Assembly (NCBI GenBank): GCA_029851415.1 | Contig: CM056743.1 | Coordinates: forward strand, 73,057,186 to 73,121,185 | DNA from: Eretmocerus hayati | Lineage: Eukaryota > Arthropoda > Insecta > Hymenoptera > Aphelinidae | DNA: 64,000 nucleotides | Direction of reading: 5' to 3' | Part shown: one piece after another, positions 10,541 to 21,580 of the stretch | How positions within the stretch are numbered: the first letter of the stretch is position 1 | How the letters are laid out: every line of letters begins with the position of its first letter | Notes under the pieces: model-generated | What the model was told of the DNA's origin: nothing | Database searches by the model: none | Seen by the model: only the letters and a program-made list of their open reading frames with translations | Made by a program: the position numbers and the translations under genes

Positions 10541-13500
10541 AGGTGGATGGGTTATGAGGTCTGCAATGCTGAAAATCAGTATTGGGACCGATTGAAGCGG
10601 ATTGAGATCTCGGGATTTCCAATACTGGAAAACAGTATTGGAATCGACTGAGGCGGAAAGGATTCCAGATCTTCAGTACTGATATTCAGCATTCAATTCG
10701 ATCCAGGTAAATATGATATAAGGTCTGCAATGCTGAACATCAGTATTGAGATCGATTGAAGCCAATTGAGATCCCGATATTCCCAATACTGAAATACAGT
10801 ACTGGAATCAATTGGGGCAGATAGGATTCCAATTCCTCAATACTGATATTCACCATCCAATCCCACCCAGATGGAAATGATATAAGGTCTTTAATGCTGA
10901 AAAGCAGTATTCGAGGTGGCAAGCTTGCCGTAGCAGACAATGTATTAGAGATAGGAATAGGCATTGCGACAGTTCAAAATTTAACCACCTTACGCGTCCT
11001 CTCGTGGTATTGAGGCGCTGTAGTCAGGATTGACACCTCGGATGGAGATCGATCGAAGCGGATTGAGAACCCGATGTCTCCAATACTGGAAAACAGATCT
11101 GCAATCGACTGGGGCAAATAGGATTTCAAGTCCTCAATACTGATATTGAGCATTCGATTCGATTCAGGTAAATATCATAAAAGGTCTGCAATGCTGAAGA
11201 TCAGTATTGAAATCGATTGAAGCTGATCCAGATCTCGATGTTACCAATTCTGAATAACAGTACTGGAATCGATTGGGGCAGATAGGATTCCAGGTCCTCA
11301 ATACTGATATTCAGCATTCAGTCCTACCCAGATGAATATGGTATAAGGTCTTTAATGCTGAAAAGCAGTATTGAGATCGATTGAAGCGGATTGAGAACCC
11401 GATGTTTCCAATACTGGAAAACAGATCTGCAATCGATTGGGGCACATAGGATTTCAAGTCCTCAAGACTGATATCCAGCATTCATTCCGATTCAGGTGAA
11501 TAGTTTATAAGGTTTCCGATGCTGAAAATCAGTATTGAGATCGCTTGAAGCTGACCAAGATCTCGGTGTAACCAATACTGAAAAACAGTACTGGAATCGA
11601 TTGGGGCAAATAGGATTCCAATTCTCCAATACTCATTTCCAGCATTCAAATCGATCCAAGTAGATAGGATGTAAGGTTTCTAATGCTGACTTCCAGTATT
11701 GAGATCGATTGAAGTGGATTGAGATAGCAATCTACCCAATACTGAGAGACAGTACTGGAATCGATCCAGGTTATTAGGATATAAGGGCTACGATACTCAC
11801 AGTCAGTATTGAGATCGATTAAAGTTGGTTGAGATCCCGATATTCCCAATACTGAAATACAGTACTGGAATCGATTGAGGCAGATAGGATTTCGGAATTC
11901 CAATAATGATATCCAGCATTCAAATCGATTCAGATAAATAGGGTTTAAGGTCTCCAATGCTTCCAGTCAGTATTGAGGTCGATTGAGGCGGATTGAGATC
12001 TCGATGTTTCCAATTCTGAAAAACAGTACTGGAATCGATTGGGGCAGATAGGATTCCAAGTCCTCAATACTAATTACCAGCATTCATTCTGATTCAGGTG
12101 AATAGTTTATAAGGTTTCCGATGCTGAAGATCAGTATTGAGATCGATTGAAGCTGATTAAGATCTCGATGTAATCAATACTGAAAAACAGTACTGGAATC
12201 GATTGGGGCTAGTAGGATTCCAATCCTCCAATACTGATTTTCAGCATCCAAATCGATCCAAGTAGATGGGATATAAGGTTTCTAGTGTTTTTTCTCAGTA
12301 TTGAGATCGATTGAAGCGGATTGAGATAGCGATCCACCCAATACTGAGAGACAGTACCGGAATCGATTCAGGTTATCAGGATATGAGGGCTACGATACTC
12401 ACAGTCAGTATTGAGATCGACTCAAGTGAGTTGAGATCTCGATGTTCTCAATACTGGAAAACAGTACTGAGATCAATTAAGGCAGATAGGATTCCAAGTC
12501 CTCAATACTGATATTCAGCATTCAATTCGATCCAGGTAAATATCATATAAAGTCTGCAATGCTTGAAATCAGTACTGAAATCGAGTGAGGCTGATTGAGA
12601 TCTCGATGTTCCCAATTCTGAAAAACAGTACTGGAATCGATTGGAGCAGATAGGATTGCTAGTCCTGAATACTGATATCCAGCATTCATTTCGATTCAGG
12701 TATATAGGATATGATATCTGCAATGTTGGAAATCAGTATTGAGATCGATTGAAGCAGATTGAGAACCCGATGTTTCCAATACTGAAAAACAGTTCTGGAA
12801 TCGATTGGGGCAGATAGGATTCCAAATCCTCAATACTAATATCCAGCATTCAAATCGATCCAAGTAGATAGCATATAAGATTTCTAATGCTTACTTTCAG
12901 TATTGAGATCGATTGAAGTGGATTGAGATAGCGTTCCACCTAATACTGAGAGACGGTACTGAAATCGATTCAGGTTATTAGGATATAAGGGCTAGAATAC
13001 TCAAAGTCAGTATTGAGATCGATTAAAGTGGGTTGAGATCTCGATATTCCCAATACTAGCAAATAGTACTGAAATCGACTGGGGCAGATGGGATTCCAAG
13101 TCCCTAATACTGATATTCAGCATTCAAATCGATTGAGGATGATGAATAAACTCGTCAATGCCCATAGTCAGTATTGAGACCGATTGACGTAGTGTGAGTT
13201 ATTGAAATTCCCATTGCTGAAAATTAGTATTGGAATCGATTGGGGCCGATAGAATTCGAGTGGCTGATGCTAGGTGGCGTTTCGATGACCATCTCAGTTT
13301 GCATCCAAATATCATGGGATTGCTTTTTCGCAAGCGACGAACCATCTCTCCTGTTCCTATATAAGACTGATGAGTGACAGAACCTCCAAATAGCGTATAG
13401 TTATGAAATGCGATGATATGTTAATGCGATCATGATTAGAATAAGTATTGGATTGTATTGAAACCTTAGCTGTAATGTAAGTGATGTATATATACGACGT

Positions 13501-14190
13501 TAGTTTGTAATAATGACTGAAAGTCAGTATTGAGGTCGATTGAGGCGGATTGAGTTCTCGATGTTTCCAATACTGAAAAACAGTATTGGAATCGATTGAG
13601 GCAGATAGGATCTCAAATCTCCAATATTGATATCCAGCATTCAAATCGATTCAGATAAATAGGATATGAAGACTCCAATACATCCACTCAGTATTGAGGT
13701 CGGTTGAGGCGGATTGAGATCTCGATGTTTCCAATACTAGGAAACAGTATTGCAATCGATTGAGGCAGATAGGATTTCGGAATTCCAATAATGATATCCA
13801 GCATTCAAATCGATTCAGATAAATAGGGTTTAAGGTCTCCAATGCTTCCAGTCAGTATTGAGGTCGATTGAGGTGGATTGAGATCTCGATGTTTCCATTA
13901 CTGAAAAACAGTATTGGAATCGATTGAAGTAGATAGGACCCATAGCATGTCAGTGCTTTTCAATGGCATTGACATAGATTGGAATCGCGAAATTCTATCA
14001 AGGGAATCAGCATTCATACAGATAGAACATCGACTTCCGAATACTGGCAGTAAGTATTGAGATTGATTGGCAAACTCACTTTCAATGCGAAAAGTCTGCA
14101 TTGGTGAAGATTGGTCTATACTGTTCGAATCATGATCTACATCATTGAGCGTCATTGAACTCCAATCTTCCTCAATCCTGAAAGTCATGT
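10541..14190. repeat. Satellite array, ~160-bp unit of three ~54-bp hairpin modules
   Basis: Hairpin cores such as AATACTGAAAAACAGTACTG, CAATACTGATATTCAGCATT and AATGCTGAAAATCAGTATTG recur every 53-56 bp, separated by variants of GATCGATTGAAGCGGATTGA, and three form a ~160-bp higher-order unit (for example cores at 10,620, 10,675, 10,728, 10,784). About 20 higher-order units are present. A non-satellite stretch interrupts the array at about 13,265-13,515. The array shares its hairpin cores with the preceding 247-bp satellite. Confidence 0.85.
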
Positions 14191-14236
14191 TTCAAATTCA
14201 TCATAAGATTCTAGATTCAGAACGATTGGATGTATT

Positions 14237-14505
14237 TCAATCGAATCCAATCGAACTTTTATAGTGATTTGAATTACCACATCTACGGCATGTATGCTTA
14301 CTTGTACTTTGGCTTGAGGTACTAGGCTTTGGCTCATTTTTATTCGAGCTTTGTGTATTTTTATTGGGCTTTTTATTCTGCTTCTTAAGTGCATTTTTGC
14401 CCGAATGTAAATAATTCACAGAGTTTGGAGCTTGGTGTGAAAAATTTGTCTCTTTCTCAGAGACACATGTTTTACTTCTCTTTCTTTGAGCATAAATTAA
14501 TTTCT
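14237..14505 (-). pseudogene. Gag-like zinc-knuckle remnant
   Basis: An open minus-strand frame rich in Lys, Asn, Gln and Ser (KKQNKKPNKNTQSSNK) ends with TCRRCGNSNHYKSS, matching C-X2-C-X4-H of a CCHC zinc knuckle with the last Cys lost where the satellite begins. This is the form of a Copia- or Gypsy-type Gag C-terminus. No other part of the retroelement is recognisable here. It lies between satellite and the LTR-like repeat at 15,021-15,270 and has the orientation expected if that repeat is its 5' LTR. Confidence 0.5.
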
Positions 14506-15020
14506 AGAGCACGGAAAATATCCAATGCTGCCACTCAAAACTTTCCTCGTAGATCCTAAATACTGGTGTTCAATGCACGAAATTTTTTTATTGGACCTAT
14601 CTTACACCATTTGATGGCAGCTCAGGACATCAAAGTTAACACTTTGCGCGGAATCGCCCATATGAAGAAATCCCAGAAACTTTTGACTTTCGCTGTCACT
14701 CCTCGATCATTTGGGCTGTACGACGTCTCCCTGCTGAGAATAGGGACGTCCCTGTGCATTCCCAGTGCAGAAAATTTTCTATCATTTATTCACGCGCATG
14801 CTAACATAATGCATGAGGATCATTATCTGCTTGTGGAGAAACTGTGGGGTTAGGAGATGATCATTCATGATAACAATGGGAGACCACGAGATTCTGTTGT
14901 TTATTTTCACTTGAATCTCGCATATCTCGTAGAGTATATCAATATTCATGGGACTGAATTAAGATAAAATTAGTTGATGTGAGATCTTGGATCCATTTCA
15001 GATATTCATCAAGCATAGAA
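14506..15020. other. Repeat-derived DNA with no confident gene
   Basis: A 95-codon plus-strand ORF (14,566-14,853) resembles nothing I recognise and runs antisense to the presumed retroelement interior. A 29-bp stretch at 14,635-14,663 recurs exactly at 62,688-62,716, so part of this is dispersed repeat. Confidence 0.35.
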
Positions 15021-15270
15021 TGTTGAAGTTTTATTTCTATGTAAATATATTCATTTACTGAACCATATTGAAAGAATGAGCTCACAAATATCCCAAAATT
15101 TGGAACCTCGCTCCAAGATTGGTGATTCACATTAGCAGAATCTTAGAAGGGATTCTGTTTCATAGAGAAAATTTGAGGTGAATTAAGTATGTCAAAATAT
15201 ATATTTTGGTATCTGATACCCGATTCACCAGATTTTACTGGAGTCTAATCCAAACAATGTAGATTTCTTC
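15021..15270 (-). repeat. Copia-LTR-like direct repeat, copy 2
   Basis: Partner of 7754-8003, differing at only a few positions. Minus-strand reading ends AAATAAAACTTCAACA, with the CA end expected of an LTR. The pair brackets the satellite and the gag remnant. Confidence 0.7.
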
Positions 15271-15396
15271 AGATGAGTCTGAAAAACAACTCAAGCAGAA
15301 GTAAATGGAAGTCTCTTTTAACAGAAATTGATCATTATTGGAACAGGTTCACCACATACAACCACAAAAGCGAATGGAAATTAATAAAATTATGCT

Positions 15397-17072
15397 TAAT
15401 AGGCATCACACTTCTATGTAGATGGAAACTGGAATTTTAATCAGTTATTGTTCACTGAGATGGTTCCATGCGAAAAAGATCTGTTGGAATCCCCAATGAG
15501 CTAAGATATTCGGAAGAAAGTGCTCAAGTAAATGCATGGAAAGCATGGCATAATTTTAAGACAGTGTCTTGGTCAAATTTTTGGATCTTGATGTAAGGAA
15601 CAAGGAAAGTTCATCATGAATGATTCACTGACATTGGCAGACGGTACTTACTCTTCTGCTGGTTCAACACTTAGTAGGAAAAATACCTTGAGTAATTGAT
15701 ACATGAGACGTCAGCTAAAAGAAGCTTGTCACCTATGGTTGAATAATCTAGCTGGGATGTAGCGTAATAAGGTGAAAAAGATGTACATACAAATGTACCA
15801 GTTCTCTTGCATATCTGGAATCTCGCAGGTAGAAGTATAAGAATAATTTCATACTTGAGCTTGGCAGAGTAACTGTGCTCTTGAATGCCTTCGTCATTGG
15901 GGATTCTCCATCTTAGCACTGACCTAAGGACCCCCAAGCCATTACATTGCTGGAAGAAGGGGTTGAAAGTGCTTGCCACCTTGCAAGTATTGAGTTTTAG
16001 GGATATGGCCATGCAATATAAGGGATTCTCCAGTTTGGTTGATTGAAACGTTACACCTAAAAATGAAATGAATCCTCCACGAAGTCCAAGTTGAATTTCC
16101 AAGGGCCAGGAGAATTTCTAGGAATATACTTATCTGTAAGTCTTGGTGCAAGAGCTTTCTCATTTCTGCGTTATAGGATATCTCGAGTTTTTTCTGATCC
16201 CAGCGGTTAACTGCGGAAGTTGAGCAGGTGACCAAGTTACCTCAAATGGTTAATTGTTGATGGTGATTGAGTTGATATTGAATTCCACAGGTTGAAGATG
16301 GTTGAAAATTCAACTCCTGTACATTTTTGCTGGTGGTGTATAGGTATATTCCTAGAAATTCTCCTGGCCCTTGGAAATTCAACTGGTACTTTGTGGAGGA
16401 TTCATTTTATTTTTAGGTGTAATTTTTCAATCAACCAACCTGGAGAATTGCTTATATTGCATGGCCATATCCCTAAAACTCAATACCTGCAAGGTGGCAA
16501 GCACTTTCAACCCCTTCTTCCAGCAATGTAATGGCTTGGGGGTCCTTAGGTCAGTGCTAAGATGGAGAATCCCCAATGACGAAGGCATTCAAGAGCACAG
16601 TTACTCTGCCAAGCTCAAGTATGAAATTATTCTTGTACTACTACCTGCGAGATTCCAGATATGCAAGAGAACTGGTACATTTGTATGTACATCTTTTTCA
16701 CCTTATTACGCTACATCCCAGATTATCCAACCATAGGTGTCAAGGTTCTTTTAGCTGACGTCTCATGTATCAATTACTCAAGGTATTTTTCCTACTGAGT
16801 GTTGAACCAGCAGAAGAGTAAGTTCCGTCTGCCAATGTCAGTGAATCATCCATGATGAACGTTCCTTGTTCCTTACATCAAGATCCAGAAATTTGACCAA
16901 GACACTGTTTTAGAATGATGCCATGCTTTCCATGCATTTACTTGAGCACTTTCTTCCAAATATCTTAGCTCATTGGGGATTTCAACAGATCTTTCTCGCA
17001 TGGAACCATCTCAGTGATCAATAACTGATCAAAATTCCAGTTTCCAACTACATAGAAGTGTGATGCCTAGTG
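15397..17072. mobile_element. Palindromic foldback element, 1.7 kb
   Basis: Arms 15,397-16,120 and 16,345-17,072 are close reverse complements around a ~225-bp spacer; both ends read AGGCATCACACTTCTATGTAG in mirror orientation. The mirrored 121-143 codon ORFs at 15,671-16,102 (minus) and 16,371-16,736 (plus) are nearly the same because the arms are, so they are not independent evidence of a protein, and they match no known family. Confidence 0.85.
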
Positions 17073-17075
17073 TCA

Positions 17076-17231
17076 TGTATTGGGTCGGTGGTATTTTCGG
17101 GTTTGTGAATTGAGAAGTCTTAAAGTAATATTCACTACGATTACTTCAATATCACTAGATACTATTTACAATACAGTGGTGTTACAACTTGTTGGCTCCG
17201 TGCCGCCATCCGAAGTGTCGTCGTCCTTCCC
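17076..17231 (-). mobile_element. Gypsy 3' LTR, distal part (split by 8-kb insertion)
   Basis: On the minus strand this is the end of the LTR that starts TGTTGGGTATACA at 25,377; it ends ACCCAATACA at 17,076. The two parts sum to about 255 bp. They were separated by the foldback element 17,232-25,278. The LTR end abuts the 15.4-17.07 kb palindrome. Confidence 0.6.
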
Positions 17232-17491
17232 CTGCCGAAAAAAATCGGGTGATTAATCAGCTGATTAAGCATGCCAAAATATCACCCAAAAATCAGCTGA
17301 TTAATCGGCTGATTAATCGGCTGATTAATCAGCCAACTTATTAGGGGATCGTTCACCCAGAATTGCAAATTACCGAATATTCATTTTACTTCCTGGAACG
17401 CACCTGGAAGAGTCTGAAGGAGAAAAAAAAGATGAGAATGGCTCAAAAATGAAAAAAAAACTGTCACCGGCCTTTCCACTGTTGACACCCG

Positions 17492-17559
17492 TGGCCGATG
17501 GTGGGATTCGAACCCACGACCTTCCGGTTAGAAGTCGGACACTTTATCCTCGTGGCCAG
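17492..17559 (-). repeat. tRNA-Arg(TCT)-like sequence in left foldback arm
   Basis: The minus strand has an A box (TGGCCACGAGG), an anticodon arm with loop CTTCTAA (TCT, Arg) and a perfect T arm GTGGG-TTCGAAT-CCCAC, then CATCGGCCA. The 5' acceptor strand that should pair with ATCGGCC is missing, so this is a tRNA-derived segment, not a complete gene. The same segment is in the other arm. Confidence 0.6.
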
Positions 17560-17734
17560 CGAGTCAGGTTGCCTGGTAACTCATAAAAGCCATACTTGAA
17601 AGAGTTATTCCGATCCGTCGAAGATTTCGAATGGGACGATTTTTCGATATTCCTTCCCGGTCTCGGTGAACAATAAGGAACCTTGAAAAATATATTCCAA
17701 AGCATCTGCATGAGAGCCGCTCAATCCAATGAAA

Positions 17735-18240
17735 AATTATTTTTGGCCTTGGTGAACAATGGAAAAATGCGGAAAATCATATCTCGGGGGTTTTGAGGGT
17801 CACTGGACTCGGACCCGGTGGAATTATTCCTCTACAGTTTGTTTAAACAAAGTTGTGTAAACAATTCAAGCGGAAAAAATGTTTTCGACCTTGGTGGAAA
17901 ATGGAAAAATCTGAATAAATATATTCTAAGGGTTTTGAGGGTCGCTGAACTCGAATCCGATGGAATCATTCCTCTACAATTTGTTCAAACAAAGTTGTGT
18001 AAACAATCGAAGCGGAAAAAATGTAATCGGCCTTGGTGAAAAATGGAAAAATCTGGATAAATATATTTAAAGGGTTTTGAGGGTCGCGGAACTCGGATCC
18101 AATGGAATTATTACTCTACAATGTGTTTAAACAAAGTTGTTTAAATAATTTAAGCGGAAAAATTCTTTTCGGCCTTGGTGAACAATGGTGAGATCCGAAA
18201 AAATATAATTCGGTGGTTTCGAGAGTCACGGAACTCGAAT
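17735..18240. repeat. ~142-bp tandem units in foldback arm
   Basis: GGCCTTGGTG (or GACCTTGGTGG) recurs at about 17,744, 17,887, 18,029 and 18,171, each followed by AATGGAAAAATC and GTTTTGAGGGTCGC. Three mirrored units lie at about 24,420-24,740. Confidence 0.75.
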
Positions 18241-18438
18241 GAAATGAAAATATCTGAGCTCATTTGATTTGATTCGTGACTATAAATACCAGTCTTTTCG
18301 GGGCATTATGTGTTCCGGTAACTCACTATTCGTATATAAGATAAAGATCTTCATTCATGTTTATGAGAATGATGAGACACTCTTTTTCGAACATTTGGAA
18401 AGGCTGGCACAACAAAACCACAGAGAATCGCATTGATT

Positions 18439-19540
18439 TTTTTTATTTTATTTTATTTTAATAACAGTACGGGCAATCCTGCCCACAACAATGTAGCTCA
18501 TATGTGGCACATAATAAATTTTGATATAAATGCTTAACATTCTATAAGTTACGTGATACCAAGAGAATACATACTCGTGAAATCAAACATAGTAGGCTAA
18601 TGTTCTATTTTTCACTACACTCCTAAAACCAATTTTGCTCTCAATGGCTTGAACATTGTTTGGAAGAGAATTCCAGGCTTTGATACACCTATTCAAGGCA
18701 GAGTACTGAAACCAATTTGATCTAGCCATAATATTGCGAACATCTATTGGATTTCTGAGATCATAGCTGATATCTCTATTCTGTATTTTCTGATCAAGCT
18801 CTGGGACTTTTAGCTCTTTCCGTAGAATGCCATACATCAGAACTTGGTCATTTACCATGTGCTGAGAGCTTATGGTATGTACCTTGAAGTAAGACGATAC
18901 CTCTGAGTAATTGTGCTCAAAACGATGAAGAGGGAAATTGCCTTTGAAAGCTAATGTTCTGAGAAATCTATGATTCACCTGCTCTAGCATTTCCATCAGA
19001 TATGCTTGATGTGGTGACCAAATTTGTGAAGCATAATTAATAATGGGACTAACGAGGGCTTTATACAAGTATTTAAAGGTCTCTACATTCCTGAACTCAC
19101 TTGTGACTCTAGTAATATATCCAAGTAGACGATAGGCTTTACTTGTTGTGTATTCTACCTGTTTATCGAATTTTAATTTAGAGTCAAAAATAACTCCGAG
19201 ATCTTTAGTAGCAAATACTTTTTCAAGGAAATGATCACCCATTTTGTACTCGAATTGGCACTTCTCCTTTTGTTTGCAGAAGCGCATATACTTACATTTT
19301 GTAGCATTCAAACTGAGATTATTATTAATTGACCATTCGATGATTGCATCAATGTCTCTTTGAAGACTGGAAGCATCCAGAGGAGACTTAATAACTTGAA
19401 ATATTTTAATATCATCAGCGTAAATCAAAACTTTGGAAAATTTGACAACTTCAGCTAGATCGTTCACGAAAAGAACGAATAATAATGGCCCAAGATGAGA
19501 GCCTTGAGGAACCCCTTTTTGATTTTGATTGGTTTATGTA
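18439..19540 (-). pseudogene. Non-LTR retrotransposon reverse transcriptase, 5'-truncated
   Basis: One open frame runs from about 19,535 to 18,583. It starts inside the RT fingers/palm (KGVPQGSHLGPLLFVLFVND), holds the catalytic LIYADDIKIF and continues through LGVIFDSKLKF, a thumb region (ALVSPIINYASQIWSPH) and the C-terminal AWNSLPNN motif. The endonuclease and first half of the RT are missing. The 3' end has TAAAATAAAATAAAATAAAA (about 18,441-18,462), the tail of an inserted LINE. No stop or frameshift is seen in the surviving ~310 codons, so this copy is younger than the one at 6.5-7.7 kb. Confidence 0.9.
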
Positions 19541-19599
19541 AAGATTGGACATTGGAAGGATCAGAATTCAATCGCCAATTATCGATAGAGTCGCTTAGT

Positions 19600-20175
19600 T
19601 TTTAAAACAGTAAAAGAGACCGTGAAAATGTCTTTGAGTTACTCAAAAACCAAGCGACGTACTCGATATTTTCCGATTCAATTTTTATGCTTCCAATGTC
19701 CCATCTCCACATAAACCAATCCAAATCAATGAATTTTCAGGTTCTTTTTGGGATGACTTTTGGGAATGTTCGAAGAAGAGGCTTTCATCATTCTTATGAA
19801 TATCGATGAAGATGTCTTTTAGTTATTTAAAAACTAAACGGCGTACTCGATATTTTTGATTGAATTTTCATCCTTCCAATGTCTGATCTTCACATAAACC
19901 AATCCAAATCAATACATCAGTTTTTCATGGCTCGGTTGGGCTAACCTCTGTGAGTATTTTGAGGATAGTATCTCATCATTCTCATATGAATATAGATGAA
20001 GATCTCATCATTCCTATAGATATAGATGAAGCCTTCCAATGTCCGATCTTTACATAAAAAATCAAAATCAATGCATACCTTTACGGTTCTTTTGGGATAA
20101 TCTCTGGGAATGCTTCGTGGTCAGTACTTCATAATTCTCACAAATATAAATGAAGATGTCTTTCAGTTGTTTACA
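19600..20175. repeat. Degenerate ~190-bp tandem repeat
   Basis: GATGTCTTTTAGTTATTTAAAAACTAAACGGCG near 19,810 is echoed near 19,627 and 20,155, and CACATAAACCAATCCAAATCAATG near 19,710, 19,890 and (altered) 20,055. About three decayed units; no coding potential. Confidence 0.55.
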
Positions 20176-20727
20176 AACTACTCTGGAAAAACTCCTTCCT
20201 GTTTTTCAGTACGATTAATACGACACAACAATACGATTTTGTGAAAAAATTTACAATACGTGAATTTTTTTACTGGACATATTGAATATTCAATGCGCAA
20301 TATTGAATTATTCTTCAGCACAGCTGATTAAAAATTAACAATTTATATTGAATATTAAATGATTACGTCTCGAATACCGTAAAAGTTTGTAAAATGAACA
20401 TTTTCGATACACTGTGCGTAAAAGTGCACTTTGCGCACAGTTTGTCGACTTTTACTCACAGTTTATCGAAAAGTATAGTTAGATACACGGGCGTGAAACC
20501 TATTATTCGCATCCTCGTGATGATTCCGACCCTCGCCTGCGGCTCGGGCCGGAAACCCATCACTCGGACGCGAATAAAACGTTTTACGCCCTTGTATCAA
20601 AATGTACTATTTTTATGTTAAAAAAGTAAAAATTTGGTTGAGCTTTTACGAATCTTATACTTCATCGCGTGAAAGCGACGCCCTATCAATATTTCTCTGA
20701 AAAACGTATCTCAATTTTGCAATATAT

Positions 20728-20797
20728 CGTTGGTGGGGTTTGAACCAGGGACACTTTGGTTAGTAGTCTGGAGACATGACCACTGCGTTACTGAAAC
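20728..20797 (-). repeat. tRNA-derived SINE-like segment
   Basis: On the minus strand AGTAACGCAGTGGTCA resembles an A box, and CTGGTTCAAACCC, 35 nt further on, is a good B box. The T arm is only partly paired and the acceptor ends do not pair. It is taken as a tRNA-derived repeat head, not a functional tRNA. Confidence 0.45.
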
Positions 20798-20819
20798 ACA
20801 TGTCTGGGAACCGGCCGGT

Positions 20820-21575
20820 CTCAAAACGCCAATATTCCACACAGCATGGGAGTATTTCAGAAAAACATTTCAATGAAATGTTCCAATGAAATCTTCGAGA
20901 AACCTCGCAGGAATATTTCAAGAAATGTTTTTGTAAAGTTTCATTGCAATATTCCAATGGAATCTCCCACAAACCTCGCAGAAACATTCCAAGAAATTTT
21001 CTTGTAATATTTCATTGCAATATATTCCATAAATACTTTCTGGAAACCTCCTGGAAACATTTTATGGAATATTACTCGGAATGTTTGAGGTATATTGATC
21101 TGAATGATTTTTGAAAGGTTTCTGGAATATTTCAGTGCAGTGTTCCATGGATAGGCCTTCAAATATTTGTGGAATACTGCTCAACAGTTTCACATCAATC
21201 TTGTATTTAAAGATCTTTGCGGAGTTACTGAAAGCTTTCTGAAAGATTTTCAAAAGTTTCGTGACAGCTTCCTCGGAAATTTCGGCCCAATCCGAAATTT
21301 CAAAAATATTTTAAACTGATTCTACAATATTTCACCAGCAACCTGTCAAGAATCTTGATTCGGAGAAGTTTATTCCGTGATGTGTATGAAAGGTTGCCAG
21401 AAAATTTCAGAACAGTATTCCAGATGTATGACTCTCAAATATCGCATCATTATCCCCTTGACAATTTGTAACAGCCTCGCGCTTGAAAATGCTCAAAGGT
21501 TTCTGAGGACTTCTAATGAAAATTCCAGTGTCACATTCCTAATGAACCATTTCCAAACATCCTTGCAATGCTCTA
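20820..21575. repeat. Degenerate repeat of the GGAATATTTC type
   Basis: Many variants of ATTTCATTGCAATATTCC and GAAACCTCGCAG recur. The part at 21,345-21,560 is a diverged direct copy of 24,160-24,355 (shared CAATCTTGATTC and GCAACCTCGCGCT). ORFs across it, including 21,377-21,928, show no family features and are not called. Confidence 0.5.
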
Positions 21576-21580
21576 CACAA

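Noticed and set aside
7998..14190. Regular direct repeats with hairpins as a CRISPR-like array
   Set aside because: Units vary, spacers are not unique, no cas genes, and the surroundings are eukaryotic.
15671..16736. Mirrored 143- and 121-codon ORFs as a conserved gene pair
   Set aside because: They are the two arms of a recent palindrome, so identity is at DNA level and says nothing about protein selection.
17492..17559. Functional tRNA-Arg gene
   Set aside because: Acceptor stem cannot form, and an identical segment lies in the other foldback arm.
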